In this document: in pieces, positions 11,560 to 23,319 of the stretch
Layout: every line of letters begins with the position of its first letter
Numbering within the stretch: the stretch's first letter is position 1
Source: Serripes groenlandicus
Lineage: Eukaryota > Mollusca > Bivalvia > Cardiida > Cardiidae
DNA length: 64,000 nt
Direction: 5' to 3'
Assembly: GCA_031761405.1 (NCBI GenBank)
Contig: JASEVX010000017.1
Location: 7,799,668-7,863,667 of the forward strand
Program-made: the position numbers and the translations under genes
The notes under the pieces: model-generated
Told to the model about the DNA's origin: nothing
The model's input: the letters and a program-made list of their open reading frames with translations, nothing else
Databases searched by the model: none

Positions 11560-11800
11560 TTGAAAATGTGACGTCACGGCTTTTTGTTTTACACCCCTTC
11601 CCTTACACACGATTTCTGACTCCAGTAAACAACTTTTTAAAACATTGTTTCAAAATGAGAAATTTCATTATGACTTCATTCATTAATTTGTCTTATGTTT
11701 ATATAGAGTTTATGTGTTTGACTAAATGTAATCCATGTTTTCTGCTACAGAGTTGTTGTACACACGGACTAAAAAAGCCTTGGATTGCTCGACTTTACTT
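11560..11800. mobile_element. MITE copy (GTCTGCTGCAG family), diverged
   Basis: 'ttctgactccagtaaac', 'aaaacattgtttcaaaatga' and 'tctgctacagagttgttgta' are in family order. It aligns with 37440-37640 beyond the 6.8-kb element, which shows where that element entered the paralogous flank. Confidence 0.55.
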
Positions 11801-12018
11801 TTTAACCCTTGTCCTATACTAAATCAAAGCGCGGAATGCACTGTAATGGCGATTGTAATATATCTTGCAATGTGACAAGCAGTATCTCGGTTTAGGCCTT
11901 GCGATAATAAGCAATATTAAGCATTTAGAATATTACAATTTTGTCAGAATATTTGTTAAAATGAAGGTAAGGCTAATTATTAAAAAAGGTAAAGTCAGGT
12001 GAAAAATTAGGTCTATAT

Positions 12019-12265
12019 CGAGGGCTTGGCGTGAAACAGTTGTAACTAAAAACCTATTTTGAAAACCCTGGTTTAGGGGCAATTTTGACCCTTTTGTAAA
12101 CAATGCAAATTTAGGTGCCATTGCTCAGAACGAGCAATGGCACCTAAATTCCCATTGTTTACCAAGAAAAATTATTTAACGCTTATAAAAGACTTTATGG
12201 CGAGGTGATTAACCTTGGTAAAACATTACCAATTTTAGTTACAACCGTTTCACGCCAAGCCCTTG
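12019..12265. mobile_element. 247-bp MITE with ATAT duplication
   Basis: The ends are inverted copies: CGAGGGCTTGGCGTGAAAC with GTTGTAACTAAAA on the left and its near-exact complement on the right. ATAT lies on both sides. The paralogous site near 38800 ('ggtctctatgtcaaatat') lacks it. Inside, 'aatttaggtgccattgctc' and its complement form a second hairpin at about 12109-12155. No coding capacity. Confidence 0.78.
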
Positions 12266-12520
12266 ATATGTCAAATATGAGAAAAGTCTAATGGCTACTC
12301 AAAGGCCACATTTTTTGCTCTATAATGGGAAAACTTTGTCAGAGTGTTTGTCTTAATGATATCTGAGCTAAGTTCGAATTTTGTCAGAACATTATTTTGA
12401 TGATATGTAGGCTTGGTCAAGTTGGGCTAAATACTAGGTCATAAGGCTAAATTGAAGAAGGCTTGTGTGGACGTTCTAAACGCTGTGTGTTTGACTTGTA
12501 TATCAAATTACTTCAATAAC

Positions 12521-12782
12521 TCTTTCCGCAATACAGATGATTTCGGACGCCTTTGCATCTGCCGACTTTTGAAAACATTGATGCAAAAGAATCAATGGTT
12601 CACAATGAGCAAAATCTCATTTTGCAACAAAGTGTTTAACTCTTTTCAATAACCACCATTTCATTTTTAGAAATATTTCACTATTTTGTCTAAATATTTC
12701 GCTATTTTGTCTAAATATTTCACTATTTTGTCTAAATATTCTCAAAATTGTCTGCTGCAGATTTGGTGTACGTTGGAAAGGG
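12521..12782. mobile_element. MITE copy with internal 21-bp triplication
   Basis: It starts 'tctttccgcaatacaga' and ends 'gtctgctgcagatttggtg' plus 'gttggaaaggg'. At 12671-12738 the unit 'aaatatttcactattttgtc' (21 bp with the next base) occurs three times in tandem. The paralogue at 39064-39290 has a single such unit, so the expansion is local. Confidence 0.65.
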
Positions 12783-12822
12783 TGTTAAGTATTAGTTATG
12801 GGCACCTTATCATAAGGAGTCT

Positions 12823-12882
12823 TGGTACTCAGGTGAGTGTAACAAGGCCACCATGGTCCCATTGTTTAATACATCCTTTGTA
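12823..12882. repeat. Single ancestral unit of the 54-bp minisatellite
   Basis: 'ggtactcaggtgagtgtaac', 'aaggccaccatggtccc' and 'tttaatacatcctttgtaatgg' make up one unit. The same flanks surround the ~32-copy array at 39331-41073. This locus therefore preserves the unexpanded state. Confidence 0.8.
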
Positions 12883-14230
12883 ATGGTTGAACTATTTTTC
12901 CAGTACAGATGAGTTCTGATACTTCTGCAAACAATCAAACATAAGTTTCTCCATTTACTATGTATTCATCTCTATTAAAATTATCCTATCAATTTCTCAG
13001 ATGGAACATCTTTTTTCCTGCACAATTTTCAGAGAAGATGACTTTAATACCATACAAGAGGACCATGCTGGTCATATATAGCTCACCTGATTTAAAGGAA
13101 GTTAAATAGTTTTCTAAGTTGTTTACCCTATAAGTGTTAGGAGAACGAGCCCTGCCTCCTGGTGGCAATGTTATCAACGGATCGGAATAAGGTAAACAAT
13201 CTATTGGTACCAAGGAACATTTGTGCATATTCTTTTTAATTCAAACAAGTACTTATCGACAAGAAGGTTTTTCAAATTTAGGCATTTTCCCCCTTCCAGA
13301 TGCCGCCACAATCAAAGTTCTACATGGAATCAATATTTTTTTAAATCTCAAATTAAGAAGACCACTTAAGGAACATTCATGTGAAATTATTTTAAAATTC
13401 GTTTATAAGTTTATGAAGAGAAGTTGTTTAAAGGAAAATTTAAACAGACAGACAGACGGGCAACGGATATTGAGTAATTATAATAGCTCAAACTGGACTC
13501 CAAACTCAGGTGACATAAATAATAGGGCCATGATGACCCTGGATCGCTCAACGCACTTTTGAAATAGGATTTGTTATGCCAAACACACAGTTCACCACAA
13601 TTACTCATTTTGCAGTCAAGAAAGTACAACACAATTGCAGAAGACGATTTTAAAAAAATCCAGGCAAAACTAATGAAACTTATTTTTATAAATGAAAGTT
13701 TAATTATTAGATAGAGTTATAGACAAAGTGGCAAAATAAGAAATTGCCGATTATTTTTGCTACAATGTTTTCAAAATTCGTCTGCTGCTGAGGCGTCAGA
13801 AAACATATGCCAGTGGGTAAGGGTTCTTGAGAACCAAAACAATGGGAAAAATAACATAATACAATGCATTTGATGATATTTTAAAATCAAACAAAGAATG
13901 AATCAGATCAGATGCCGTACTCAAAGTCATATATAATAAGTACTTCTGATCATGTCAAAACAAGAAAAGTGTATGCCTCAAAAGTGAAGGGAGAAGAATG
14001 TAATGGAAATACATTGCTCCAGATAGGGGGCGTTTTGCATGTTATGAAGTCCTTCATTGACCCGCTAACCCTACACTATTATTTTGAGTTACCACATCAT
14101 AGGGTTCGGATGGATACTACAAGAGATATTGTGGATGAAAGAGTAGTTACCTGGTATATCAGGCCTTTTCTGGACCTTTGGAACTGTAAAGAAGCAGTCG
14201 GATCCGAAGCTTTATTGGTCAAAATGAACG
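12883..14230. other. Paralogous flank, no gene
   Basis: 12883-13560 matches 41074-41640 ('gatggaacatc', 'cacaattttcagagaagatgac', 'ctcctggtggcaatg'). From 13560 to 14230 I see no gene. 'gttcggatggatactac' and 'gagatattgtgg' near 14104 recur near 16460. Confidence 0.55.
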
Positions 14231-14412
14231 TTAAACCCTTTCCCACATGCAGACGCATTTTGACGCAATAGCAGCAGATTACTTTTGAAAACATTATGGC
14301 CAAAGGTGAAATTGCTTATGTTTTTAACTTTATTTAACAGTTAAGCTATCTTTTATTGAGATTGTTCAGGTTTTTGTCACTTTTTTTTCAAAGTCGTCTG
14401 CTGCAGATTTAC
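14231..14412. mobile_element. MITE copy (GTCTGCTGCAG family)
   Basis: 'aaaccctttcccacatgcag', 'agcagcagattacttttgaa', a spacer, and 'aaagtcgtctgctgcagatt' are present in family order. The right terminal 'gggaaaggg' is missing. Confidence 0.55.
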
Positions 14413-14419
14413 CTATATA

Positions 14420-15420
14420 TATATATCATGAACTTAAATCGATTTTTACCTTGTTTTGTTTCTTTACGATCTAGAAAATCCGGGTTTCATTCCATCAAAC
14501 ATGATATATCAGATTTTTCTGGACTATTGAATCATCTCTACAGTATATAGATCTAATATATATAATATATATGTATTGAAATTGTGTTTTTAAGAAATGT
14601 ACTACCGTTCGCTAGTTTTGATATATTAATTTATGTCTATTTTTAGCACTTATTTCATTTGAAACTGTGACGACATGGATCTCTTCTTTTATTTACAAAA
14701 ATCGGGGCTTTTGTATGTGGAAAAGGGCACAAGACTTATTAACCGAGGACTCATGACGTCACAATTCGGACACTACACTGTAAACTAGGTAGATACCATG
14801 ACCTCGTGAATCTCCGGAAGTAATCTCAATTCTATAATTAGAAAAAGGGTATCACGATACGGAACATGCATGATTGGACGCCACAGCTTTTTTTAATGTT
14901 TCGATAATGCAGCAAACATAAGCGATATTTATCTATAACTATTTTCCAGTAGGGCCTACAGTGGTCAAACTAATGTATCCGCAATTAATTTCTACAAAAC
15001 GCCTGTAAATGGTTTAACCCTTCCCTTTCCAACATATAGACTTTCTATATACTTTTTGACGCATCTGCAGCAGACGAGTTTTGAAAATAAGCAATTTTTT
15101 CTCTTGCCACAATGTTTTCAACTTTATTCAATAGTTATTATCTTAGTTATAAAGAGTTTCCATATTTATGACTAAATGTTTTCGAAGTCGTCTGCTAGAG
15201 ATTTATTGTTTGTTGGCAATGGTTCAAGTCTATTGCACTCTGCGCGAAATGTAGGTTTATTGTTCATCACAAAGACAATTGAAGTGGTTATAGTAGATAC
15301 TAATAGAGCTTTTATTAATATGTTGATAATGATCGTATCTGTATGTGGTTACACTTCTATCATTTTTCAGAATTTACACCTGGGACCACAGAACATTCAA
15401 GCAGACATTTAATGCTCTGG
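14420..15420. other. Flanking block shared with 53270-55260
   Basis: The run 'ttaccttgttttgtttcttt' followed by 'acgatctagaaaatccgggt' occurs here and at 53290. The stretch 'gaagtggttatagtagatac' with 'taatagagcttttatta' at 15282 recurs at 55182. Short open frames in both copies give similar peptides only because the DNA is duplicated. No gene supported. Confidence 0.65.
15015..15223. mobile_element. MITE copy (GTCTGCTGCAG family)
   Basis: It begins 'aacccttccctttccaacat', carries 'tctgcagcagacgagttttg' and 'tgccacaatgttttcaac', and ends 'gaagtcgtctgctagagatt' plus 'gttggcaatgg'. The counterpart at 54927-55130 retains a better central hairpin. Confidence 0.65.
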
Positions 15421-15680
15421 CGAGACTGCACATTTGCACAGACTTGCATGAGGCTTTACGTTTTGCTTGTGCTTGTGCAAGATGACCCTTATTGGCCTCA
15501 ATTCATTATAAGTTTCCTATTTCTGACAATCCTGAATAAGTAGACTATTTAGATTAGCCCATAATCTATAAATAGTGGTCACATCTCACACAAACTGACC
15601 CTTTTTGTGGAGTTTGATGGTGGTAAATGTTAATCTCAATATCTCTGAATGTTGGGTTTTCATTTGACGTGGATTGTAAA

Positions 15681-15837
15681 CTTTACCCTTTCCCACATAA
15701 AGACACTTTTCTAATGACTCTGCAGCATGCAGATTTTGAAACATCGTCACAAAAGGAGAAATTGTTCATTATTTTACTTCATTAACAGAGATTGTTCATA
15801 TTTTGTCTGCTGCATATTTGTTTTGTGGGAAAGGGGT
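15681..15837. mobile_element. MITE copy (GTCTGCTGCAG family)
   Basis: It runs from 'tttaccctttcccacataaa' to 'tgtctgctgcatatttg' and 'gtgggaaagggg'. It lies immediately in front of a SINE. Confidence 0.65.
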
Positions 15838-15873
15838 GTGTGTGTTGGGGGTTAAATACCATATTCTTCAAAG

Positions 15874-16170
15874 GTGTGGTAGCTCAGTTAGGAGCGACAC
15901 AACTTGTCAATCCAGGGGTTGTAAGTTCAAACCTCAGCTCTGCCAACATTTTTTCCGACGTTTGACAACATTTACTGTGACTAGCGTCATTTGTCTTCCA
16001 CCAATGAGCGTACATTCTATATATGGAAAAGCAGCCAGTTGCTTGGAAAGTCTGTTGTGTAGAGTATTGGTGTGAGAAAGCCAGGAAACACATTGGTAGG
16101 TGTACTGGCCACCGTGATATAACTGAACAATTGATGAAAATGGCGTTAGACCCCAATCAATTAATCAAAG
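15874..16170 (+). mobile_element. tRNA-headed SINE, near full length
   Basis: The head 'tgtggtagctcagttaggag' resembles an A box and 'aagttcaaacctcagctctg' a B box. The body contains 'gactagcgtcatttgtctt' and 'ggtgtgagaaagccaggaaa'. The tail is 'ggcgttagaccccaatcaat'. This body and tail recur in at least five other places here in both orientations, which defines an interspersed SINE family. It depends on a LINE for mobility (family knowledge). Confidence 0.75.
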
Positions 16171-16404
16171 ACAACTGAAGTCATATGTATCATGGTCTTG
16201 AAAGGATTATGTAAAAGTTTAAACCTTTTTAAATCACCTGAGCTGAACGGTCAGTGATCTTTTTGTCACAAGTGTTTAAAGATTTAAATTCAATGTAGCA
16301 TCAGAAAGGGGAAAAATGTCAACTATGGACTCAGCAGAACTCTAAATAAGGGGAGTTTTGTCCGTTCTAATATCATTATTTTATCCTCTAACCCTATGTT
16401 GTGG

Positions 16405-16447
16405 GTACTCAAAAGAATCGTCTCATTTAGACGATTCTTTTGAGTAC
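16405..16447. repeat. Perfect 19-bp stem-loop
   Basis: The arms 16405-16423 (gtactcaaaagaatcgtct) and 16429-16447 are exact reverse complements with a 5-base loop. The pairing continues outward imperfectly through 'aaccctatg' and 'catagggtt'. No uridine tract follows, so it is not a terminator. It may be a small foldback insertion. Confidence 0.8.
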
Positions 16448-17369
16448 CAACATCATAGGGTTTGGTTGGATGATATGAGAGATATTGTGGGTAAAAGAGC
16501 TGTAGACCCCTCCTTATCTGGACCTCTGGGACTAAATGTCCAGGAAGCCTGTACTCTATATCTCACTCTTCTACAAGGGAAAGTGTAATGTATCTTGAAT
16601 GAAGCAAGAAAACAACCGTTGTGGAACCAAGCTAACCCGGACAGACGATTTTCGCATTCTGTGGATTTTTTGTTTCAAGGAATCAGTACTCTATACCTCT
16701 TTCCCCCTGAGACGGAAGGTGTCGGCCCGGATAAGTCTGCGCGGACTGCGCAGGCTGATCTGGCTCGATACATTACGCAGAAGCCATAATGTTGGTTTTA
16801 TCAAGGAACGGGTCATATATCATACCTTCATTTACCGAGATTTGTCAACTCTTTTCCAAAATGTTTTTCAGCTGCAGATTTGTTGTATGAGCGAAAAAAG
16901 GGTTAAAACATATTATTTGCTCATTTTCAGGGAAGCCCATACTTTGATTCGTGATGCTGCATCGAACGGAATTAAACAAGCCCATAAAATGTTTTTACCA
17001 AAGGAGGTCGTTAAATATGTAGAAACTGTGCATGGCTTTTAATGTGCCCATATTGTAGACACTTTCTATGCAATATGTCTGTCATTCGATATCCAGAACG
17101 ATTAGGTTTTAAGCTCTTTACATAGGTTGTATATTGAAATGAAACCAAATAAACAACACATAACAGGAACATTGTCAAGTACAAACCAATTGCAAGACAA
17201 CATTTTGAAAATATTGAATTGATATCGAAAATGTCAGTGAAATGGAATCCCTACTATTGTGCAATATCTTACAGTACCTGCAATATATTTAAAGACTTCA
17301 TTAGAAATGTACATTGTTTCAGAAACAATATATATCAATAAAACATGGGGGGGGGGATCAATCATTTAT
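16448..17369. other. No gene; GC-richer repeat piece inside
   Basis: 16600-16800 contains 'gataagtctgcgcggactgc' and 'gcaggctgatctgg', a phrase that recurs at 22207-22235, so it is part of an interspersed repeat. A lone right end of the MITE family ('cagctgcagatttgttgtat') lies near 16872. Nothing else recognised. Confidence 0.5.
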
Positions 17370-17575
17370 AAATCCAGGGGTTTTGAGTTGGAGGCCCGGA
17401 CTAGCCATTCATTGTTTCAACTAGTGTAATTTGTCTTTCACGAATCGGCTGTATAGTCTATGTGGCAAGGTAGACAGTTACATGGGATTTATTTCTTAAG
17501 AATTTTGTGTGTAGTACTGGTGCGAGAAAAACGGTAAACTATGTGTCGTGATATAGCCCTTTGATTGAAATTTTT
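17370..17575 (+). mobile_element. SINE copy, diverged
   Basis: 'agtgtaatttgtctttcacg', 'tctatgtggcaaggtagaca' and 'gtgtgtagtactggtgcgag' match the SINE body at 15874-16170. The tRNA-like head is incomplete and the CAAT tail is lost. Confidence 0.6.
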
Positions 17576-19271
17576 TGGAAAAAGAAGATGTTGATCATGT
17601 ATAATGTTTTTGGTCTGTAAACAATTCTGCTATTTGGTCTGAGTTTCCTTTCGTTTCTACAGATGTGTTGAATAATGACTAAAACAGTGAAAACAGTTAT
17701 AAGTCAACGATTCTTATAATCACTTACGATATCAATGTGGAAACAGATTTACTAGATTGATTTAATTTTTTAATAGAGTTTGAGCAAAATAAAACAGAAT
17801 GAGTTGTACTCTTTATTATTATTTCCTCCTGTCTCGAATACAGCAAATGTGCAGCATACAACTTTGAAAATATCTAAGTACGAATGCAGAAAATCTCTAA
17901 AAAATGAATGTATAACCAACTATTGAATAAAGTTGAAAACACTGTGAACAAACTTCTAACCCATATTCAACTGAAACAGTGTGTCTAGGCAGTACTCTGT
18001 TAGCAAAAATGCGTTATCTAAGTAAATCCTGATACATATTGATTAGAGTCCAAGACTAAAAGTGATATATGGGGATAACTGCCAATCGTCCATCGTCAAA
18101 TTTTAGCTTAAAAAACATATCCTAAACAACTGGGTCAATTTCAACAAATCCTAACAAGAATGTTGAATTGGTGGTCTGTTTTAATTTCTCAAAGATTTGA
18201 ATGTGATGTAGGAATTTTTGTAACTGTGGCATCATAAAGGAGGACATGCCAAACCTTAAAAATCATATTCTATGAATCTGCTCGATTGATTTGCAAGAGC
18301 TTTCAAGCCGTATTGCTTGCTTGAAAAACATGAGCTCAAAATCAGAATAGAGGTACAATAAGAAAACTTAAATTCTTTTCCTCAGAAAGACTTTGTCTGA
18401 TTTCAAAATAATTTGGTAGGACAAGGTTGATTGTAAAAGTTATAAAACACGTCTCCTCTGAATCTGCTAGTCTTAGCTCAAGATAACTTGGTTGGACTAT
18501 CTTAAGGTGGCTCGCTAATAAAGCCATCCATGTTATTATTGTCTTATTACTGGTTATTATTAGCTTTCAACAGCTTAGAACGCCTTATGGCAAATGGCCT
18601 TTACAGATATGCTGTTCAGTTTACGTGTGCAGTGTATTTTCCTTGTTCTACTATATCATCACACAGGTGGCCGATTTAGGGCCATCTAAGACCTCTTGTG
18701 AAACATAGCATTTTGAATATGTTTGATTAGACCAGAGTCTATAAATAAACCTGACAAGAGAAAGTTGATGCAAGGCATCAATTTCGCCGGAAAAGTCTGC
18801 ATCAACCCTTTCCCGTATACAGCAAATATGTTATTTAATGGCTTCTACCGACGACTATTGAAGGCTTTATTCTTTGGAATCAAGTTGGATTAAAATGACT
18901 GGTTTTTCATGTTTGTTTATTTAAACCCTTTTACAACTAGAACCGATAGTGTGAAGCCATTGCATCCACGACGCCTGATCAAGCTATATACTGTTGGCTG
19001 CTCAACTCAACATTTTGATTTGATATGTATAGAATTGACAATTGACTTTTCTAAATGCAAAGAAAGAACAATCTATTTTAAAAAAGGTTAAAGTTAAAAC
19101 AGACTAATTACACGATCCAAAGACAGTGCCAAATTCAGCTTGTAGCATGATAACGTTTTTAAATACACAAGTGTAACTAAAATATTCAAGTCGCTTATTT
19201 TGGACAAAGAACAATTGAAATAAAATCCGTCATGGTAACATTTAACATAATATTGATTTGAATAGTACTTC
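17576..19271. other. 3' flank of BTB-BACK copy 2, no gene
   Basis: I find no coding, RNA or repeat feature that I can support. 18909-19130 resembles the end of the 2.3-3.0 kb block ('aaacagactaattacac'), that is, the shared 3' flank of copies 1 and 2. Confidence 0.5.
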
Positions 19272-20975
19272 TCAGTAGTCACTATCGCTGTCGTAGAAGT
19301 CATAGCCATAGGTTCCACTATAACCATAATACCCATCAGAATCATCATCATATAGAGATGAGTCTCCATCATCATCATCATCGCGATAGTTTCCCCTTTT
19401 GGCTTCTCTCTGATGCTTACAATGGGGACAATTGAATGCACACGAAAGTCTCTCTTTCGATACTTTTATTTGAAAAATCTTGGGGCCCGGATCTTCATAT
19501 CCCCCATATCGGGCCTCATATACTGGCAGGTCTTCCCATATCTCCTCTGGGATACCACTCTGGTCTTGAACTGCGACCATCAACTTTTCGTGCGTTGTGG
19601 ATTCGAATACTGGTCGTTTTAGTCGGTCGGTGTTTTTGCAGAAATGATACCATCTGTTTTCACAAAAATAATATTTGTGAAGATAACTATCTTTGGGTTT
19701 CTCTTGGCACCATTTGTACTCGTTTATCAGATAATTGTTCAATAAACTTGGTCCAATTTGTTTGGCAATTGATACAAGACGCTCATTATCATAAATGACA
19801 AAACCATCTCCGGCTTCAGCTATTTTGTCACTGCTTTCTAGGCGAATCGCTTTTGCTTTTAAATCTATAGTCTCGAGAGAACTATCTTTTCTGTTGTATA
19901 AATATAACGCATGTGAGTCGCGTTGTAGCATAATTATGGTTGTTTTATTTGCGCAGACATCAGACACAGTCCCCTTCAATGACAGGATAGGTACAGTGGT
20001 GGTTACATCATTTTCTATTTTTCCAATACTCAATTGTGAAACTAAAAAAACCTGTCTCTTTTCAAAACGAGAGTTGATCGCAGTGCTTGCAAACGCTCTT
20101 TCAAACGGATGGCTTGCAAACATATACATGTGAAGAAGCTCAACTGGAACAGTAGGTTGTTCTTCTGGATCATTTTCATCTCTATGATATTCAGCTTCTT
20201 GGTTAGATATTAGAATGAGTTCATCATCTTGCACGTATCTCCTTTTCCCATTGGAATAATGATTCTTTGTGTCATGGCTATGTTTATATTTAACATCAGA
20301 CTGTTTAACAGAGTTGTTTTCAAAGTTAATAATGTAAACACATTTTTTATTGTAATCCTCTTCATAGATGTATGCCTCGGAGCCATCTTTTCCACGAACA
20401 AATTCAATAGCTCTCATCTTACTATTGTAAAATCCGCCGGGCCTCTTTTCTTCACTTTCGATGTTCAAAGAACACCATCTGCGTCTATTCATGTCGTAAC
20501 AAGGTAGTTTGTTGTCGTAGTATTTGTCCGGAAATAGTAGAATTTCACAGGAACTCCGTGATTCAAGTGACTCCAACTGTGCAATAAAACGTGAAGACGC
20601 ATCTAGTTCGCGGACCAAAGGGTCGTTCATGACAACATCTGTTACAAAACTTCTTTCCATATCAGCGAAATCTATATGTTTTAGAAATTGTTCGAATACC
20701 GAATTCCTGTTTTGTCTCCTTGTTGTCCAACGAACGAGAAAAGAGAACTTTTCACTTGCCTTTACATACGACAAGACAGCGTCCTCTAAAATATATTCGA
20801 CTGAGTCTACAGTCAGGTCCATCATTTCGTCCATCTGCATTAGGTCCGGTAGGCGTCCTTCCATGTATTCCTGGTAAGACGATAGGGAGAAGTCGTAGAG
20901 ACTTGCAAGCTTAATCATGTCAAGGCAACTTTCGTCGGTGATCTTTGCGCTTTTTATCCACGTAACACATTTAGC
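19272..20975 (-). CDS. BTB-BACK kelch-like gene copy 2, exon 4
   Basis: This exon carries 567 residues of about 680. It opens at a TGCAG acceptor in phase 0 with AKCVTWIKSAKITDESCL and contains the BACK domain, degenerate kelch-like blocks, and SCAFNCPHC followed by an Asp/Tyr-rich tail (about 40 residues, ending DSDSDY). It matches copy 1 exon 4 nearly end to end. The strongest differences are in the tail and around ASTAINSRFEKRQVFLVSQL. The intact frame suggests that copies 1 and 2 are both functional or very recent. Likely an adaptor of a Cullin-3 ubiquitin ligase, by family. The tail changes length and order between copies while keeping its composition. Confidence 0.85.
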   Translation of the reverse strand, partial: AKCVTWIKSAKITDESCLDMIKLASLYDFSLSSYQEYMEGRLPDLMQMDEMMDLTVDSVEYILEDAVLSYVKASEKFSFLVRWTTRRQNRNSVFEQFLKHIDFADMERSFVTDVVMNDPLVRELDASSRFIAQLESLESRSSCEILLFPDKYYDNKLPCYDMNRRRWCSLNIESEEKRPGGFYNSKMRAIEFVRGKDGSEAYIYEEDYNKKCVYIINFENNSVKQSDVKYKHSHDTKNHYSNGKRRYVQDDELILISNQEAEYHRDENDPEEQPTVPVELLHMYMFASHPFERAFASTAINSRFEKRQVFLVSQLSIGKIENDVTTTVPILSLKGTVSDVCANKTTIIMLQRDSHALYLYNRKDSSLETIDLKAKAIRLESSDKIAEAGDGFVIYDNERLVSIAKQIGPSLLNNYLINEYKWCQEKPKDSYLHKYYFCENRWYHFCKNTDRLKRPVFESTTHEKLMVAVQDQSGIPEEIWEDLPVYEARYGGYEDPGPKIFQIKVSKERLSCAFNCPHCKHQREAKRGNYRDDDDDGDSSLYDDDSDGYYGYSGTYGYDFYDSDSDY

Positions 20976-21233
20976 CTGCAATATTCAAATTAAAGACAAC
21001 TGGTTAGCAAGTCATAAACTGGGCTTTTATCTATAAAGTGCCTACGGTATTCAACATTTATTTGAGGTAGAATTCAATAATTGAAATCACCGTTGGTGCC
21101 ATGAATAAATTGTTGCAAGCTTCCGAATATTACAAAGCTTGCGAGATTGTGAAACCAATTATTTAGATTACAATAACTATTTGTTTGGCGCCTAAAAACA
21201 CGGGTCATTTTCTTAATATTTATCATGAAATAC

Positions 21234-21376
21234 CTTTAAGCCTGAGATGATAAGATATTCTGCTATCTCAAGTAGAGCTGCAACATTGCTGGAATTTATC
21301 TTTGGCTTCTTGCCATATACATACAAAATGGCTTCTTCTAAAGATACAGGGGTTCCAACGTGCATGGCAACCATTC
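21234..21376 (-). CDS. BTB-BACK copy 2, exon 3
   Basis: This 143-bp exon encodes MVAMHVGTPVSLEEAILYVY, GKKPKINSSNVAALLEIAEY and LIISGLK. The acceptor is AATTTAG and the donor AAG|GTATTT. Length and phases equal those of copy 1 exon 3. It completes the BTB domain. Confidence 0.82.
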
Positions 21377-22258
21377 CTAAATTATGATAAAATGAAAACA
21401 TTATCATTTTAGCTGTATTACAATCCCAAATAAAATGGAGATTCAATCACTCACTGTAAAAACCAATCGGTAGAGACAAATAAACATCAAAGAGGCCTGC
21501 CAAGTATTATTATTATAGCAATCTTCCAACAATACTCACTATATTTTGCTTTTTCAATATCTATATATATATAAGGAAAACAAGCACCTACCTCCTGGTG
21601 GCCTTGTTTTTAAACGGATTGAAATATTTTGAAAATGTAGGTAGAGCGTCATCCAAGTAACATTTGTGTCAACCTATTTTGAATCGGGCCTTTACTTTTA
21701 AATCAGAAGATATTTTAATTGTGTGTACTATAAACACATAGAAAAGTCGTCCGCCGCCTGACGCTCATGTCTGGTCAATATTGGCCCATTTTTAGGAGGA
21801 GTTATTATTTAAATATATATATTTTTTAAATTATTTTCGTTGCCTTGGTAACCAAAGTTTTGCATATAATTTAATTATTTAAGCAATGGTATTGAGCATT
21901 CCTGTGAAGTTTCGCAGTTTAGGACGATATGTCTTTTAAAGAAATTGTTGACGGATGACGTCCCACGAACATCCAACGACCCGAAAAGCTCACAAAGAGC
22001 ACTTCGTGCTCACGTGAGCTAGTAACAAATTGTTTTCAGAAGAAAAACACCTATGAAGAATTAGAATGTAAGAGCCTGTCCATGCAAACATATACAAGTT
22101 GGTATTTATGAACAGTGTAATTCAGTTTTATCAAAATCTTCACACCCTTATAGATGTTTCAAAAACGCCTTTGTAAGTTATTATCAATACGTATATATCA
22201 AGATTAGACCGCGCAGATGTGCAGGCTGGTCTGGTTATGTGTTTATTGCAAGATTGAT

Positions 22259-22445
22259 TAGTTAATTGATTGATTGATTGATGATAGTTTAACGCCGCTT
22301 TCAAAAGCATGTCAGTTACAACACGGCACCCAGTTCACCTTTCCCGCACATGTACCCCACACAACATTCATCCAAGGCAACTGGCTACCTTCCCACATAT
22401 ACTATTAATCCCATTGATCAAAGACGAATTACGCGAGTCACAATC
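22259..22445 (-). mobile_element. SINE copy, reverse orientation
   Basis: The tail reads 'attgattgattgattgatg' on the plus strand, followed by 'tttaacgccgctttcaa' and the reversed SINE body ('ggcaactggctaccttccca'). It lies in intron 2 of copy 2. Confidence 0.65.
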
Positions 22446-22504
22446 ACGTTTGTTTATCAGAAGGAATGAATGGTCGAGCTGTTATCACAAGAAAAGATGT
22501 CCGC

Positions 22505-22695
22505 CGTTGTCGAGTGGTTAGCGTCGGGGATTTGTAACCTGGTTTGATCCCAAGTCGCGGCGGTCATGGAGGAGTGACCTTGGAGAATGCACATTTCCCA
22601 GCCTAATACTGCTTTGTTTACCCAGGATCATGAAAAGGTGAACTGACGCAGTGATGAAACTAAAATGATATTGAAAACGGCGTAAATCCCGAATA
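22505..22695 (+). mobile_element. Second SINE family copy
   Basis: The head 'ttgtcgagtggttagcgtcg' and 'ggtttgatcccaagtcgc' resemble A and B boxes. The body differs from the 15874 family, but the end 'gaaaacggcgtaaatcccg' plus an 'aataaaacaagcaaac' tail is the same type. It also lies in intron 2 of copy 2. Confidence 0.6.
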
Positions 22696-22983
22696 AAACA
22701 AGCAAACAAAACTATACCTTATTTTATGAAAAGGGTTATCTTTTGAAATTACATTCACAAATGAATTGCAGAAACATATTTGATGTGTGAATCGTTATAT
22801 TTGAACCAGGGACATTAATAGTGTATGTATACACATTATAGATTATGTCGTTAGTAGGTCACACCATACTTGGTAACTAAAATACAGTAATAAAAAGCTC
22901 CTAAAGAATTTCTGTGAACAATTTATCTGGTAGTATATTAAGATTACCATCTTGAATATGACAACTTTAGTAGACATACACAC

Positions 22984-23068
22984 CTGTATCCCGTTCACGG
23001 TAACTGTGCTTTCTGATATTTTCAAAAAAGGGACTTGCAACAAGGACACACCAATGGAATTTCTTTTC
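22984..23068 (-). CDS. BTB-BACK copy 2, exon 2
   Basis: This 85-bp exon encodes EKKFHWCVLVASPFFENIRK then HSYRERDT. It lies between a poly-T/CAG acceptor and an ACAG|GTGTGT donor. The SPFF motif is the canonical BTB form, whereas copy 1 has NPFF. Intron 2 (21377-22983) contains two SINEs and none of the TTAA element seen in copy 1. Confidence 0.8.
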
Positions 23069-23319
23069 CTGAAAAAAAAAGAATTTAAAGCTCTGAAGGC
23101 ACTAAAGTTGTTTGTCTCTCAAGTGGAAGAGTGTTTGGCGAGCCATCAACTACTTAAAGCCGACATTAAAACAAGTACAGAATATTGCAAACTCAATTGC
23201 GAAGCAAATGTCAAGGCAACATAATTATTAGTATTTATTTGTTTAAATATAACTTATAGTAAAGGAACATTCCTGTTAAATTATTCTAAGATCAGGCAAG
23301 AACTTTCATAATAATCGAT

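Noticed and set aside
15176..15412. 78-codon frame with a similar peptide at 55082-55309
   Set aside because: Both lie in a duplicated flank and partly inside a MITE copy. No start context or domain supports a gene.
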